From: Holophagaceae bacterium
GTDB lineage: Bacteria; Acidobacteriota; Holophagae; Holophagales; Holophagaceae
Length of the DNA: 64,000 nucleotides
Reading direction: 5' to 3'
NCBI GenBank assembly: GCA_021286765.1
Contig: JAJTBS010000001.1
Location: 186,001 to 250,000 of the forward strand
The position numbers were made by a program, and so were the translations under genes. Below the pieces are notes generated by a model. That model worked only from the letters and a program-made list of their open reading frames with translations, searched no databases and was not told where the DNA came from. Position 1 is the stretch's first letter; every line of letters starts with the position of its first letter. Shown here piece after piece: positions 52,471 through 59,827 of the stretch.

Positions 52471-53199
52471 TTAGCCCTGGCTCTCGCGACGGATGAACTC
52501 GTCGATCATCTGGGAAGCGGCGTTGTTGATGTTGGTGACGACCACATCCTGCTTGTTGGTCAGCAGGTTGTAGATCCACACGGCGGGGATGGCGACGATC
52601 AGGCCGAGCGCGGTGGTGGCCAGGGCCTCACCGATGGAGCCGGCCAGCGCGTTGATGTCGCCAGCGCCCTTGGTCTTCAGGTCAGAGAAGACCTTGATGA
52701 TGCCGATGACGGTGCCCAGCAGGCCGATGAAGGGGGCCAGGGCGCCGATGGTGGCCAGGCCGCTCATGCCCTTCTTGAGGAGCTCGACGACCTCGGCGGT
52801 GCCGCGGGAGATGGCGCGCTCCACGGGCTGGATGGCGTCATGATTGGGGTTCATGGTCTTCAGCTGCTTCTCGTACTGGAAGATGTCCAGGCCGTGCTTC
52901 AGCACGAGGGCGACGTGGCTCTTGTTGTGGGTGGTGGCGGCGCGCTTGGCGGCCTCGAAGTCACCGCGGCGCAGGGTGTCCATGAAGAGCTTGAGGAACT
53001 TGTCGGAAGCGGCGTTGCTCTGGGCGTAGGTGACGAAGCGCTCGACGGTCACGTAGATCTGGTACCCGAGGAGGATGAAGAGGATGATGATGATCCCCTT
53101 GTTCGCGGGGGAGGCCGCCTTGAAGAGCTCCATGGGGGAGAAGCTGTCGTGGCCGCCTTCGGCGAGGGCGAGCAGGAGGGGGGAGGAAAGCAGGTTCAT
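52471..53199 (-). CDS. exbB: ExbB/TolQ/MotA-family proton channel protein
   Basis: The 242-residue channel subunit of the TonB energy system. Three membrane helices: GIIIILFILLGYQIYVTVER near 35-55, and two in the C-terminal half (SGLATIGALAPFIGLLGTVI and ALATTALGLIVAIPAVWIYN) that form the MotA/TolQ signature. It assembles with ExbD to use the proton gradient. ATG 53199; it follows tonB by 49 bases. The order tonB-exbB-exbD-exbD is common for outer-membrane receptor energising in Gram-negative cells. Confidence 0.95.
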   Translation of the reverse strand: MNLLSSPLLLALAEGGHDSFSPMELFKAASPANKGIIIILFILLGYQIYVTVERFVTYAQSNAASDKFLKLFMDTLRRGDFEAAKRAATTHNKSHVALVLKHGLDIFQYEKQLKTMNPNHDAIQPVERAISRGTAEVVELLKKGMSGLATIGALAPFIGLLGTVIGIIKVFSDLKTKGAGDINALAGSIGEALATTALGLIVAIPAVWIYNLLTNKQDVVVTNINNAASQMIDEFIRRESQG

Positions 53200-53248
53200 G
53201 AGGTTTCCTTATGGGAGAAAAGGTGGATGACAGGGTTAGGGGTGGCGG

Positions 53249-54049
53249 CTAACGGAGGCGGTAGGGCATCGTCAGCTTGAAGCGGGCGTACTGGGCCTGC
53301 CCGTTCAGCATGGCGGGCTCGAACTTCCACATCATGGCGTAGGCCTCGGCGGAAGGACGGAGCTGGGGAGGGCCCTCTTTGGCCGTGGCCGAGGTGGGGA
53401 CGCCGTCGGGACCGACGACGATCTCCACGACCACCGTGCCCTGGATCTTCGCGATCTTGGCGAGGGGGGGGTAGGGGGGCGCGGGGGGCTGGTACTTGAT
53501 CTTGATCTGGCTGAAGTCGAAGTCGACGACCCTGCCCTGACCACCGACCACGCCACCGACCACACCGCCGACCACGCCGCCGATCACGCCACCGGGGACG
53601 CCGCCGGGAACGCCGCCGGGGACGCCGCCCAGGGAGTGGTCCTGCTTGGGCAGCTCCTTGGGAGCCTGCTCAGGCACCACCTCCTGGCGGGGGTCGATGG
53701 GCGTCTGGTCCGCCTTGGACGTGACCGCTGCCATGGGCGGCGGTGGCGGCGGCGGCGGGGGGGGAGGAGGAGGAGGAGGAGGCGGCGGCGCGTCGTCGGC
53801 CTTCTCCGTGAGGTCGAGACCCACAGACTTGATCACCTTCTTGCCGGCGTCCGTCTGCTTGGCCAGCTGGAAGCCTACGAAAGCGAAGAGCCCGTACATG
53901 AGTACGGTGGCGGGGATCGTCACCTTGGGGTTGCCCCGCTTGATGGCGTCGTTCCCGGCGGACAGGGAGGACCGGTAGACGGCATCCTCCAGCGTCTCCA
54001 CAGGAGCGGCCGACTTGGCGGGAATGGGTTTCTGGGGATCTTTGCTCAT
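53249..54049 (-). CDS. tonB: TonB energy transducer with polyproline and GGV repeats
   Basis: The 266-residue periplasm-spanning protein that passes energy from ExbBD to outer-membrane receptors. Membrane helix about 45-62; a run of 18 Pro (residues 88-105); a 30-residue Gly-Val repeat (about 141-170: GGVPGGVPGGVPGGVIGGVV, then further GGV units) and a C-terminal TonB domain (about 185-266) with YPPLAKIAKIQGTVVVEIVV and a late YARFKLTMPYRL strand. The proline rod is usual for TonB; the Gly-Val repeat is not. First gene of the operon, divergent from tgt. Confidence 0.93.
   Translation of the reverse strand: MSKDPQKPIPAKSAAPVETLEDAVYRSSLSAGNDAIKRGNPKVTIPATVLMYGLFAFVGFQLAKQTDAGKKVIKSVGLDLTEKADDAPPPPPPPPPPPPPPPPPPMAAVTSKADQTPIDPRQEVVPEQAPKELPKQDHSLGGVPGGVPGGVPGGVIGGVVGGVVGGVVGGQGRVVDFDFSQIKIKYQPPAPPYPPLAKIAKIQGTVVVEIVVGPDGVPTSATAKEGPPQLRPSAEAYAMMWKFEPAMLNGQAQYARFKLTMPYRLR
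53540..53631. repeat. 12-base coding repeat in tonB
   Basis: About seven imperfect tandem units of 12 bases, each coding for G-G-V-V or G-G-V-P. Unit sequences differ by single substitutions mainly at the second Val/Pro codon. Such tracts can gain or lose units by slippage without breaking the frame. Confidence 0.8.
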
Positions 54050-54157
54050 GCGGCTCCCTTGAAAGATCCAGGGGGGAAAAAACAGCTAGCCGAAACGGCG
54101 GGAACACCGGATCGGCCACAACAACGAGGATAAAGAACTGGGGCAAGCCCAGCGGCT

Positions 54158-54186
54158 AAGATGGCAAAGGGATGGCGGTTGGTCAA
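54158..54186 (-). promoter_or_regulatory. tonB: Candidate promoter for the tonB operon
   Basis: On the minus strand TTGACC (54181-54186), 17 bases, then CATCTT (54158-54163). The -35 matches well and the -10 poorly. It lies about 110 bases upstream of the tonB start. Confidence 0.35.
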
Positions 54187-54257
54187 GTCTTGAAACTGAA
54201 CGCAATCCCTCATGGATAGGGCATTCCACTGTTTTTTCATGAACACCGCAACATCCT

Positions 54258-54286
54258 TTGAGTCGGGAAAAGGGTGGAATTGTTAA
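54258..54286 (+). promoter_or_regulatory. tgt: Candidate promoter for tgt-yajC-secDF
   Basis: TTGAGT (54258-54263), 17 bases, then TGTTAA (54281-54286) in an A/T-rich patch. It would start transcription about 25 bases before the tgt ATG. Confidence 0.4.
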
Positions 54287-54314
54287 TTTTTGTTAAGAAA
54301 GTCAGGTCGCCGTC

Positions 54315-55463
54315 ATGTCAGAAATCACAAGTCCTGAATTCACATTCAGGAACGAAACCGGAAACCTTGCCGCCGCGGCCCGGGCGGGACGCTTCAGGAC
54401 CGGGCACGGCGAGGTCCTGACCCCGGCCTTCATGCCCGTGGGCACCCAGGGCACGGTGAAGGGCATCACGCCGGTCCAGCTGCGGGAGATCGGCCCCCAG
54501 GTCATCCTCGGCAACACCTATCACCTGGGCCTGAGGCCCGGGGACGGGCTCATCGCCAGGCTGGGCGGGCTGCATCGCCTCATGGGCTGGGAAGGCCCCA
54601 TCCTCACGGATTCAGGGGGGTTCCAGGTGTTCTCGCTGGCCTCCCTCCGGAAGATGACCGAGGAGGGGGTCACCTTCCAGAGCCACGTGGACGGCAGCCC
54701 CCAGTTCCTGTCGCCGGAGCGCAGCCTGGAGATCCAGCGGAACCTGGGCTCGGACATCTGCATGGCCCTGGACGAGTGTCCCCCGGGGCGCCTGGAGCGG
54801 TCCAAGCTCGAGATCAGCATGGCCCGCACCACCCGCTGGCTGGCCCGCAGCCGGGCCGTGGCGCTGCAGCCCCACCAGGGGCTCTTCGCCATCAACCAGG
54901 GCGGCACCCATCTGGACCTGCGGCGCCGGCACCTGGAGGAGGCCCTGGAACTGGACGCCAAGACGCCCTTCCAGGGCTTCGCCGTGGGCGGGCTCAGCGT
55001 CGGCGAGCCCAAGGCGGAGATGAATGCCGTGCTGGCGGAGTTCGTGAAGGAACTGCCGGCCGACCGTCCCCGCTACCTCATGGGGGTTGGCACACCCGAA
55101 GATTTGATCTTCGGCATCGAGCACGGGGTGGACCTCTTCGACTGCGTCCTCCCCAGCCGGGAGGCCCGCCACGGCCGCATCCTCACCAGCCGGGGGCGGC
55201 TCAACCTCAAGAACGCCAGGCACCGGGAGGCCGACCTCCCCCTCGACCCCGACTGTCCCTGCTACACCTGCCGGACCTTCTCCCGGGCCTACCTGCACCA
55301 CCTGCTGCGCTGCGGGGAGTTGCTGGGCTTCACGCTGAACACGATCCACAACCTGAGCTACACTGTGGGACTCACCCGCGCCGCGCGGCAGGCCCTGCTG
55401 GAGAACCGGTTTCCGGCCTTCGCCCAGTCCACGCGCGCCGGATGGTTGACCGAGGAGCCCTGA
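54315..55463 (+). CDS. tgt: Queuine/preQ1 tRNA-ribosyltransferase
   Basis: Swaps guanine 34 of GUN-anticodon tRNAs for preQ1 in queuosine synthesis. The 382-residue chain has Asp99 in TDSGGFQVFSL, the nucleophile Asp276 in LFDCVLPSREARHG, and a zinc site in CPCYTCRTFSRAYLHHL. GVDLFDCVLP and GGLSVGEPK are characteristic. Translation may couple to the next gene, since yajC starts right after its stop. The tgt-yajC-secDF order is a classic bacterial arrangement. Confidence 0.97.
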   Translation: MSEITSPEFTFRNETGNLAAAARAGRFRTGHGEVLTPAFMPVGTQGTVKGITPVQLREIGPQVILGNTYHLGLRPGDGLIARLGGLHRLMGWEGPILTDSGGFQVFSLASLRKMTEEGVTFQSHVDGSPQFLSPERSLEIQRNLGSDICMALDECPPGRLERSKLEISMARTTRWLARSRAVALQPHQGLFAINQGGTHLDLRRRHLEEALELDAKTPFQGFAVGGLSVGEPKAEMNAVLAEFVKELPADRPRYLMGVGTPEDLIFGIEHGVDLFDCVLPSREARHGRILTSRGRLNLKNARHREADLPLDPDCPCYTCRTFSRAYLHHLLRCGELLGFTLNTIHNLSYTVGLTRAARQALLENRFPAFAQSTRAGWLTEEP

Positions 55464-55778
55464 ATGACCTTCGCCCTGTTGCAACAAGCCGCCGCCGGCA
55501 GTGCCCCCGGCTGGACCCAGTTCGTGTTCATCGGTGGCATGGCCCTGATGTTCTACTTCCTGCTCATCCGGCCCCAGAGCAAGGCCCGCAAGGAGCAGGA
55601 AGCACGCTTGGCCAAGCTGAAGGCCGGCGACGAAGTGGTGCTCAGCTCCGGCCTCTACGCCACCATCGACCGCGTCGAGGACAAAGACCTCTACGTCAAG
55701 CTCGGCAATACCGTGGTGAAGGCGCGTCGCACGGCCGTCGCCACCCTGGCCTCCGAAGCGGAACCCAAGCAGAACTGA
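55464..55778 (+). CDS. yajC: Preprotein translocase subunit YajC
   Basis: A 104-residue Sec accessory with one membrane helix (MALMFYFLLIRPQSKARKEQ is the diagnostic segment) and a short cytoplasmic SH3-like domain (LKAGDEVVLSSGLYATIDRV). It joins the SecDF-YajC complex that helps protein export with the proton gradient. Its ATG directly follows the tgt stop codon. A hairpin (55794-55831) lies between it and secDF. Confidence 0.95.
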   Translation: MTFALLQQAAAGSAPGWTQFVFIGGMALMFYFLLIRPQSKARKEQEARLAKLKAGDEVVLSSGLYATIDRVEDKDLYVKLGNTVVKARRTAVATLASEAEPKQN

Positions 55779-55793
55779 TCTCCCCTGACCTTC

Positions 55794-55831
55794 CGGGTCG
55801 GTGCCAATGCTCGACGATTGGGGCCGACCCG
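55794..55831 (+). other. Hairpin between yajC and secDF
   Basis: GGGTCGG (55796-55802) pairs with CCGACCC (55824-55830), extended past two mismatches by CCAAT with ATTGG. No T run follows; the SecDF ribosome site is a few bases downstream, so the structure may tune SecDF translation or processing. Confidence 0.45.
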
Positions 55832-55851
55832 CTTCCTGTAAGGAGCGCCCC

Positions 55852-58698
55852 GTGACCAAACGGAGCCTCTGGCGCCTCGTCATCGTCCTCGCCGTGCTGT
55901 TCGGCTGCGGATACTTCTTCACACCCCTCTCCAAGGTGAAGCTCGGCCTCGACCTTCGCGGCGGCGTGCACTTCGAGCTGGAGGTCCAGGGCCAGGAAGC
56001 CCTGGCCGCGGATCTCCGCGACAGCAAGGACCGCATGGTCTCCCGCCTTCGGGAGAAGGGCCTGCCCGGCGCCATGGTGCGCGTGGACGGTCCCGCCCTG
56101 CGGGTGGAGGGCGTGGGGGCCGATCAGAAGGCCACCGTGGAGAAGGTCGCCAAGGACTACTTCTCCGGCTACAGCGTCACCGCCGAAGGGGATGCCTTCC
56201 GCCTCACGCAGAAGGACACCTACCAGAAGCAGCTGAAGGACGACGCCAACAAGCGCGCCCTGGAGGTCATCGAGAAGCGCATTCGCGACATCGACCCCGC
56301 TAACGTGCTTGAGCCCGAGATCACCGCCAGCGGCGCCGAGGGCAACCGCATCGTGGTCGAGATTCCTGGCATCGAGGAAGGCGATCGCGAGCGCATCAAG
56401 AAGCTCCTGGCCACTCCCGGCCGCCTGGAACAGCGTCTGCTGGCCAAGGCCCCGCAGATCTACTTCACCAGCAAGGACGAGGCCCTGGCCTTCTTCAAGG
56501 GCGCCATTCCGCAGGAATTCGAGCTGCTGCCCGAGATCGAAAGCGAGCGCCAGGCCCGCCGCGCGGGCCAGCCCGTGGTCAAGGCCAAGCCCGGCGAGGA
56601 GAAGATCAGCCGCTGGGTCCTGCTTGAAAGCCGCGTGGCCGTGGACGGTGCCGACATCATCGACTCGCATCGCGCCTCCAACTCCCAGACCGAGGCCAAC
56701 GAGGTCAACTTCACCCTGAACAAGAAGGGCGACGATGACTTCGCCCGCCTGACCGGCACGGCCTCCGAGGAGAACCGCCTCATCGCCATCGTGCTGGACC
56801 GCAAGATCGTCACCGAGCTGAGCGCCAAGGAGAAGATCATCGGCGGCGCCGTGCGCATCAGCGGCAGCTTCTCCGCCCAGGAGGCCGACGACCTCGCCAG
56901 CCAGCTGCGCAGCGGCGCCCTCCGCGCCCCCATGAAGTTCCTGGAAGAAGGCGTGGTGGGCCCCGGCCTCGGCAAGGATTCCATCCGGGCGGGCGTCACC
57001 TCGGCCCTGGTGGGCTTCATCACCATCATCGGCTTCATGGTGTACTTCTACCGCTGGTCCGGCATGAACGCGATCATCGCCCTCACGGTGAACGTGGTCG
57101 TGATGATGGGCCTGCTGGGCTCCTTCCGCGCCACCCTGACCCTGCCGGGCATCGCGGGCTTCGTGCTCACCCTCGGCATGGCGGTGGACGCCAACATCCT
57201 AATCTTCGAGCGCATCAAGGAGGAACTGGGCCTCGGGAAGAGCGTGCCCGGCGCCATTGACGCGGGCTTCGACCGCGTGTTCTGGACCATCGTGGACAGC
57301 CACGTGACCCAGCTCTTCGCGGCGCTGCTGCTCTTCATCTTCGGCACGGGCCCCGTGAAGGGCTTCGCCGTGACCCTCACCGTGGGCGTCGTGGCCTCGC
57401 TGTTCACCAGCATCTACATCAGCCGCTTCATCTACGACTGGATTCTTGAGCAGCACCCGGGGACGAAGACCCTGTCCATCGGCGTCCACACCATGTTCAA
57501 GGGTTCCGCTTTCGATTTCATGAAGTACAAGGGCGCGGCGCTGGCCATCAGCTGGGGCATCATCGGCATCTGCTTCCTGTTCGTGCAGCCCTGGAACCTC
57601 ACCCACAACAAGCGCATCCACCTCGGCATGCAGTTCGTGGGCGGCAATGACATGACCGTCCGCTTCCGCGGCGCCATGGAGCCCGAAACCATCCGGGCCG
57701 CCCTGGCCAAGAATGGTTTCCTCGAAGCCACCGTGGTGCCCTACGAGAACTCGGATCCCTCTGTCCGCGATTTCGCCGTCAAGGTCAAGGCGAAGAAGGA
57801 CGGGGACCAGAAGGACAGCACCATCCAGGCCAATGCCCTGCGTGGCATCTTCAAGCAGCTGGACCCCGAGGCCGCCGGCAGTCCGCTGCCCGCCCTCAAC
57901 CTGGAAGGCTCCAAGACCCTGGCGGATTCCCTGGCCAAGGCCAACCCGCTGCATGTGGCCCTCGATGAGACGACCCTCACGGCCACCTACGCGCCCCTGG
58001 CCGAGAAGATCATCGCCGGCCGTGACCGGCTGACCTCGGGCCTGTACCACGCCTTCAGCGAACTGCCCCAGGACATTCCGCAGGCCGTGAAGGATACGGT
58101 GCAGTCCACGTACCGCCTTGGCGCCGTGGGCATCCGCAAGAATGAGAGCTTCTCCCCGAGCATCTCCGGGGAGTGGACGAGCAAGACCCTCACGGCGGTC
58201 GGATTGGCCATGCTGGCGATCCTGGTCTACGTGATCTTCCGGTTCACCGCGAGCTTCGCCGTGGGCGGCATCGTGGCCCTGATCCACGACATGCTCATGG
58301 CCCTGGGCCTCTTCGCGGCCTTCGGCTACGAGTTCAACGTGCCCGTGGTGGCGAGCTTCCTCACCCTCATGGGCTACTCCATGGCCGATACCATCGTGGT
58401 CTTTGACCGCATCCGCGAGAACAGCCACCGGCCGGAGTACCGGCGGACGAGCATCACCAAGCTGGTGAACGACTCCATCAACCAGACCCTGGGCCGGACG
58501 ATCCTCACCTCGCTGTCGGTGCTCTTCGTCAGCGTCTGCCTCTGGCTCTTCGGCGGCCCGGCCCTCAAGGACCTGGCCTTCCCGCTGGTCATCGGCGTCA
58601 TCACCGGCACCTACTCCTCCATCTACATCGCCGCCCCCGTGGTGGTGTACTGGGATCAGTGGTTCGGCGGCAAGGACAAGCTCAAGCAGCATGCCTGA
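55852..58698 (+). CDS. secDF: SecD-SecF fusion protein translocase subunit
   Basis: A 948-residue inner-membrane protein joining SecD and SecF, which use the proton gradient to draw exported proteins through SecYEG. SecD part: first helix, KLGLDLRGGVHFELEV, the large periplasmic P1 region, then VDANILIFERIKEEL. SecF part (from about residue 590): GMQFVGGNDMTVRF, KSFSPSISGEW-type P4 segment, then YSMADTIVVFDRIRENS. About twelve helices in total. The GTG at 55852 is placed by AAGGAGC at 55840-55846. A strong terminator follows the stop. The fusion is normal in some phyla and not specific. Confidence 0.95.
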   Translation: MTKRSLWRLVIVLAVLFGCGYFFTPLSKVKLGLDLRGGVHFELEVQGQEALAADLRDSKDRMVSRLREKGLPGAMVRVDGPALRVEGVGADQKATVEKVAKDYFSGYSVTAEGDAFRLTQKDTYQKQLKDDANKRALEVIEKRIRDIDPANVLEPEITASGAEGNRIVVEIPGIEEGDRERIKKLLATPGRLEQRLLAKAPQIYFTSKDEALAFFKGAIPQEFELLPEIESERQARRAGQPVVKAKPGEEKISRWVLLESRVAVDGADIIDSHRASNSQTEANEVNFTLNKKGDDDFARLTGTASEENRLIAIVLDRKIVTELSAKEKIIGGAVRISGSFSAQEADDLASQLRSGALRAPMKFLEEGVVGPGLGKDSIRAGVTSALVGFITIIGFMVYFYRWSGMNAIIALTVNVVVMMGLLGSFRATLTLPGIAGFVLTLGMAVDANILIFERIKEELGLGKSVPGAIDAGFDRVFWTIVDSHVTQLFAALLLFIFGTGPVKGFAVTLTVGVVASLFTSIYISRFIYDWILEQHPGTKTLSIGVHTMFKGSAFDFMKYKGAALAISWGIIGICFLFVQPWNLTHNKRIHLGMQFVGGNDMTVRFRGAMEPETIRAALAKNGFLEATVVPYENSDPSVRDFAVKVKAKKDGDQKDSTIQANALRGIFKQLDPEAAGSPLPALNLEGSKTLADSLAKANPLHVALDETTLTATYAPLAEKIIAGRDRLTSGLYHAFSELPQDIPQAVKDTVQSTYRLGAVGIRKNESFSPSISGEWTSKTLTAVGLAMLAILVYVIFRFTASFAVGGIVALIHDMLMALGLFAAFGYEFNVPVVASFLTLMGYSMADTIVVFDRIRENSHRPEYRRTSITKLVNDSINQTLGRTILTSLSVLFVSVCLWLFGGPALKDLAFPLVIGVITGTYSSIYIAAPVVVYWDQWFGGKDKLKQHA

Positions 58699-58704
58699 TG
58701 TCGT

Positions 58705-58742
58705 TTGGGGGTTCCGCGCTGCGCGCACACCCCCAAGCCCCC
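58705..58742. repeat. Dispersed C-rich intergenic repeat, copy 2
   Basis: GGGGGTTCCGCGCTGCGCGC then ACACCCCCAAGCCCCC; the G run and C runs can pair. It lies immediately before the secDF terminator, as the copy at 48705 lies before the EF-G-like terminator. Confidence 0.5.
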
Positions 58743-58743
58743 A

Positions 58744-58777
58744 AGAGAAAGCCCGGCTGAGCCGGGCTTTCTCTTTT
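58744..58777 (+). terminator. Terminator after secDF
   Basis: A 14-base-pair stem (58744-58757 with 58761-58774) with a TGA loop and then T's, about 45 bases after the secDF stop codon. Confidence 0.9.
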
Positions 58778-58783
58778 CCTTAT

Positions 58784-58840
58784 CCGGGGGTTCCACGCCC
58801 CGCTTTGCTGCGCGAACACCCCCGGGACCCCCACAAAGAA
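58784..58840. repeat. Dispersed C-rich intergenic repeat, copy 3
   Basis: GGGGGTTCCACGCC and, further on, CTGCGCGAACACCCCCGGG with ACCCCCAC. The GGGGGTTCC and TGCGCG...ACACCCCC parts match copy 2. It lies between the secDF terminator and the convergent arnD gene. Confidence 0.5.
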
Positions 58841-58860
58841 GCAGTTCGGGGGCTCGAAGG

Positions 58861-59751
58861 CTAGCCTTCCCAGCTCACCCAGCCGGCCCGACCCGGGATC
58901 TCGCGCCGGGTGATTTCCTTGGCGGGCGGGTGGGCCGCCAGCAGCTCGGGCAGCCAGTCCGCGTGGGTGCGGGCCACGACGCCCCGCTCGTTGAGACCCG
59001 CCAGGAAGGCATCGAAGGTCTCGAACAGCGCGCCGCCCTCGACCTCGGTATGCAGGGCATAGACGTTGAGCGCATCCTCCCGCACCAGGTCCCAGACCTC
59101 GCGGTTTACCTGCTCGGGTGAGCGGCCATCGAGGCCCAGCAGCTCATCAAGGGTGGGCAGGGTGGTGGGGATCTGGAGGGTCTTCTGGACCTGTCCCTTG
59201 ACGATGGGGTAGAAGGGCGCGAACCCGCGGCAATCGCCCGCGTAGGCCAGTCCGTAGGCCTCCTGCAGCTCCAGGGTGGTGTCGTTGCAGCGCCAGGCGG
59301 GGCTCACGGCGCCCAGGGGCTTCTCGCCGAAGATCGAGCCGAAGGCCTCGTGGGCGCTGGCGTACCAGTCGGAGAGCCAGGTCCGGGACTTCCGGTCCAG
59401 CAGGTCGTGGTACTGCACATGGTCCCAGGCGTGGATGCCCACCTCGTGCCCCGCGGTCTGGGCGGCCCGCATCTCGACAGCGGCCCGCTTGCTGATGATG
59501 GGCGCCGGGAGCAGCACACCGTACATCATGGTCTTGAAACCGTAGAGCTTGGTGGCGTTGGTGCGCCGCATCTTGGCTAGGAAGCCTTTGCGGAAGATGC
59601 GGCGGATGGCCTTGCCGCTGTTGTCAGGGCCGAAGCTGAAGTAGAAGCTGGCCCGCATCCGGTGCTTGTCCAGCAGGCGCAGCAAGGTCGGAATGCCCGT
59701 GATCGAGCCTTCCAGGGTGTCGACGTCCACGCGGAGGGAGATGGCCTTCAT
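58861..59751 (-). CDS. arnD: ArnD-type polysaccharide deacetylase
   Basis: A 296-residue deacetylase closest to ArnD, which removes the formyl group from 4-deoxy-4-formamido-L-arabinose on undecaprenyl phosphate during lipid A modification. SLRVDVDTLEGSITGIPTLL, FSFGPDNSGKAIRR, GHEVGIHAWDHVQYHD and YAGDCRGFAPFYPI follow ArnD, and ALHTEVEGG near the end matches the metal and catalytic His/Glu region. The other arn genes are absent, so the substrate may be different. AAGGAGC precedes the ATG at 59751. It follows the Kef gene by 76 bases on the same strand. Confidence 0.88.
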   Translation of the reverse strand: MKAISLRVDVDTLEGSITGIPTLLRLLDKHRMRASFYFSFGPDNSGKAIRRIFRKGFLAKMRRTNATKLYGFKTMMYGVLLPAPIISKRAAVEMRAAQTAGHEVGIHAWDHVQYHDLLDRKSRTWLSDWYASAHEAFGSIFGEKPLGAVSPAWRCNDTTLELQEAYGLAYAGDCRGFAPFYPIVKGQVQKTLQIPTTLPTLDELLGLDGRSPEQVNREVWDLVREDALNVYALHTEVEGGALFETFDAFLAGLNERGVVARTHADWLPELLAAHPPAKEITRREIPGRAGWVSWEG

Positions 59752-59827
59752 GGGGCTCCTTGCTGATTCCATTGCACCCGCGATCGCCGTGGCCAGCAAG
59801 CCGCAGGCCTCCTACCGTCGTTACTGG

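Noticed and set aside
53540-53631. CRISPR or phage-like tandem repeat
   Set aside because: The 12-base repeats are in frame within tonB and code for a Gly-Val spacer.
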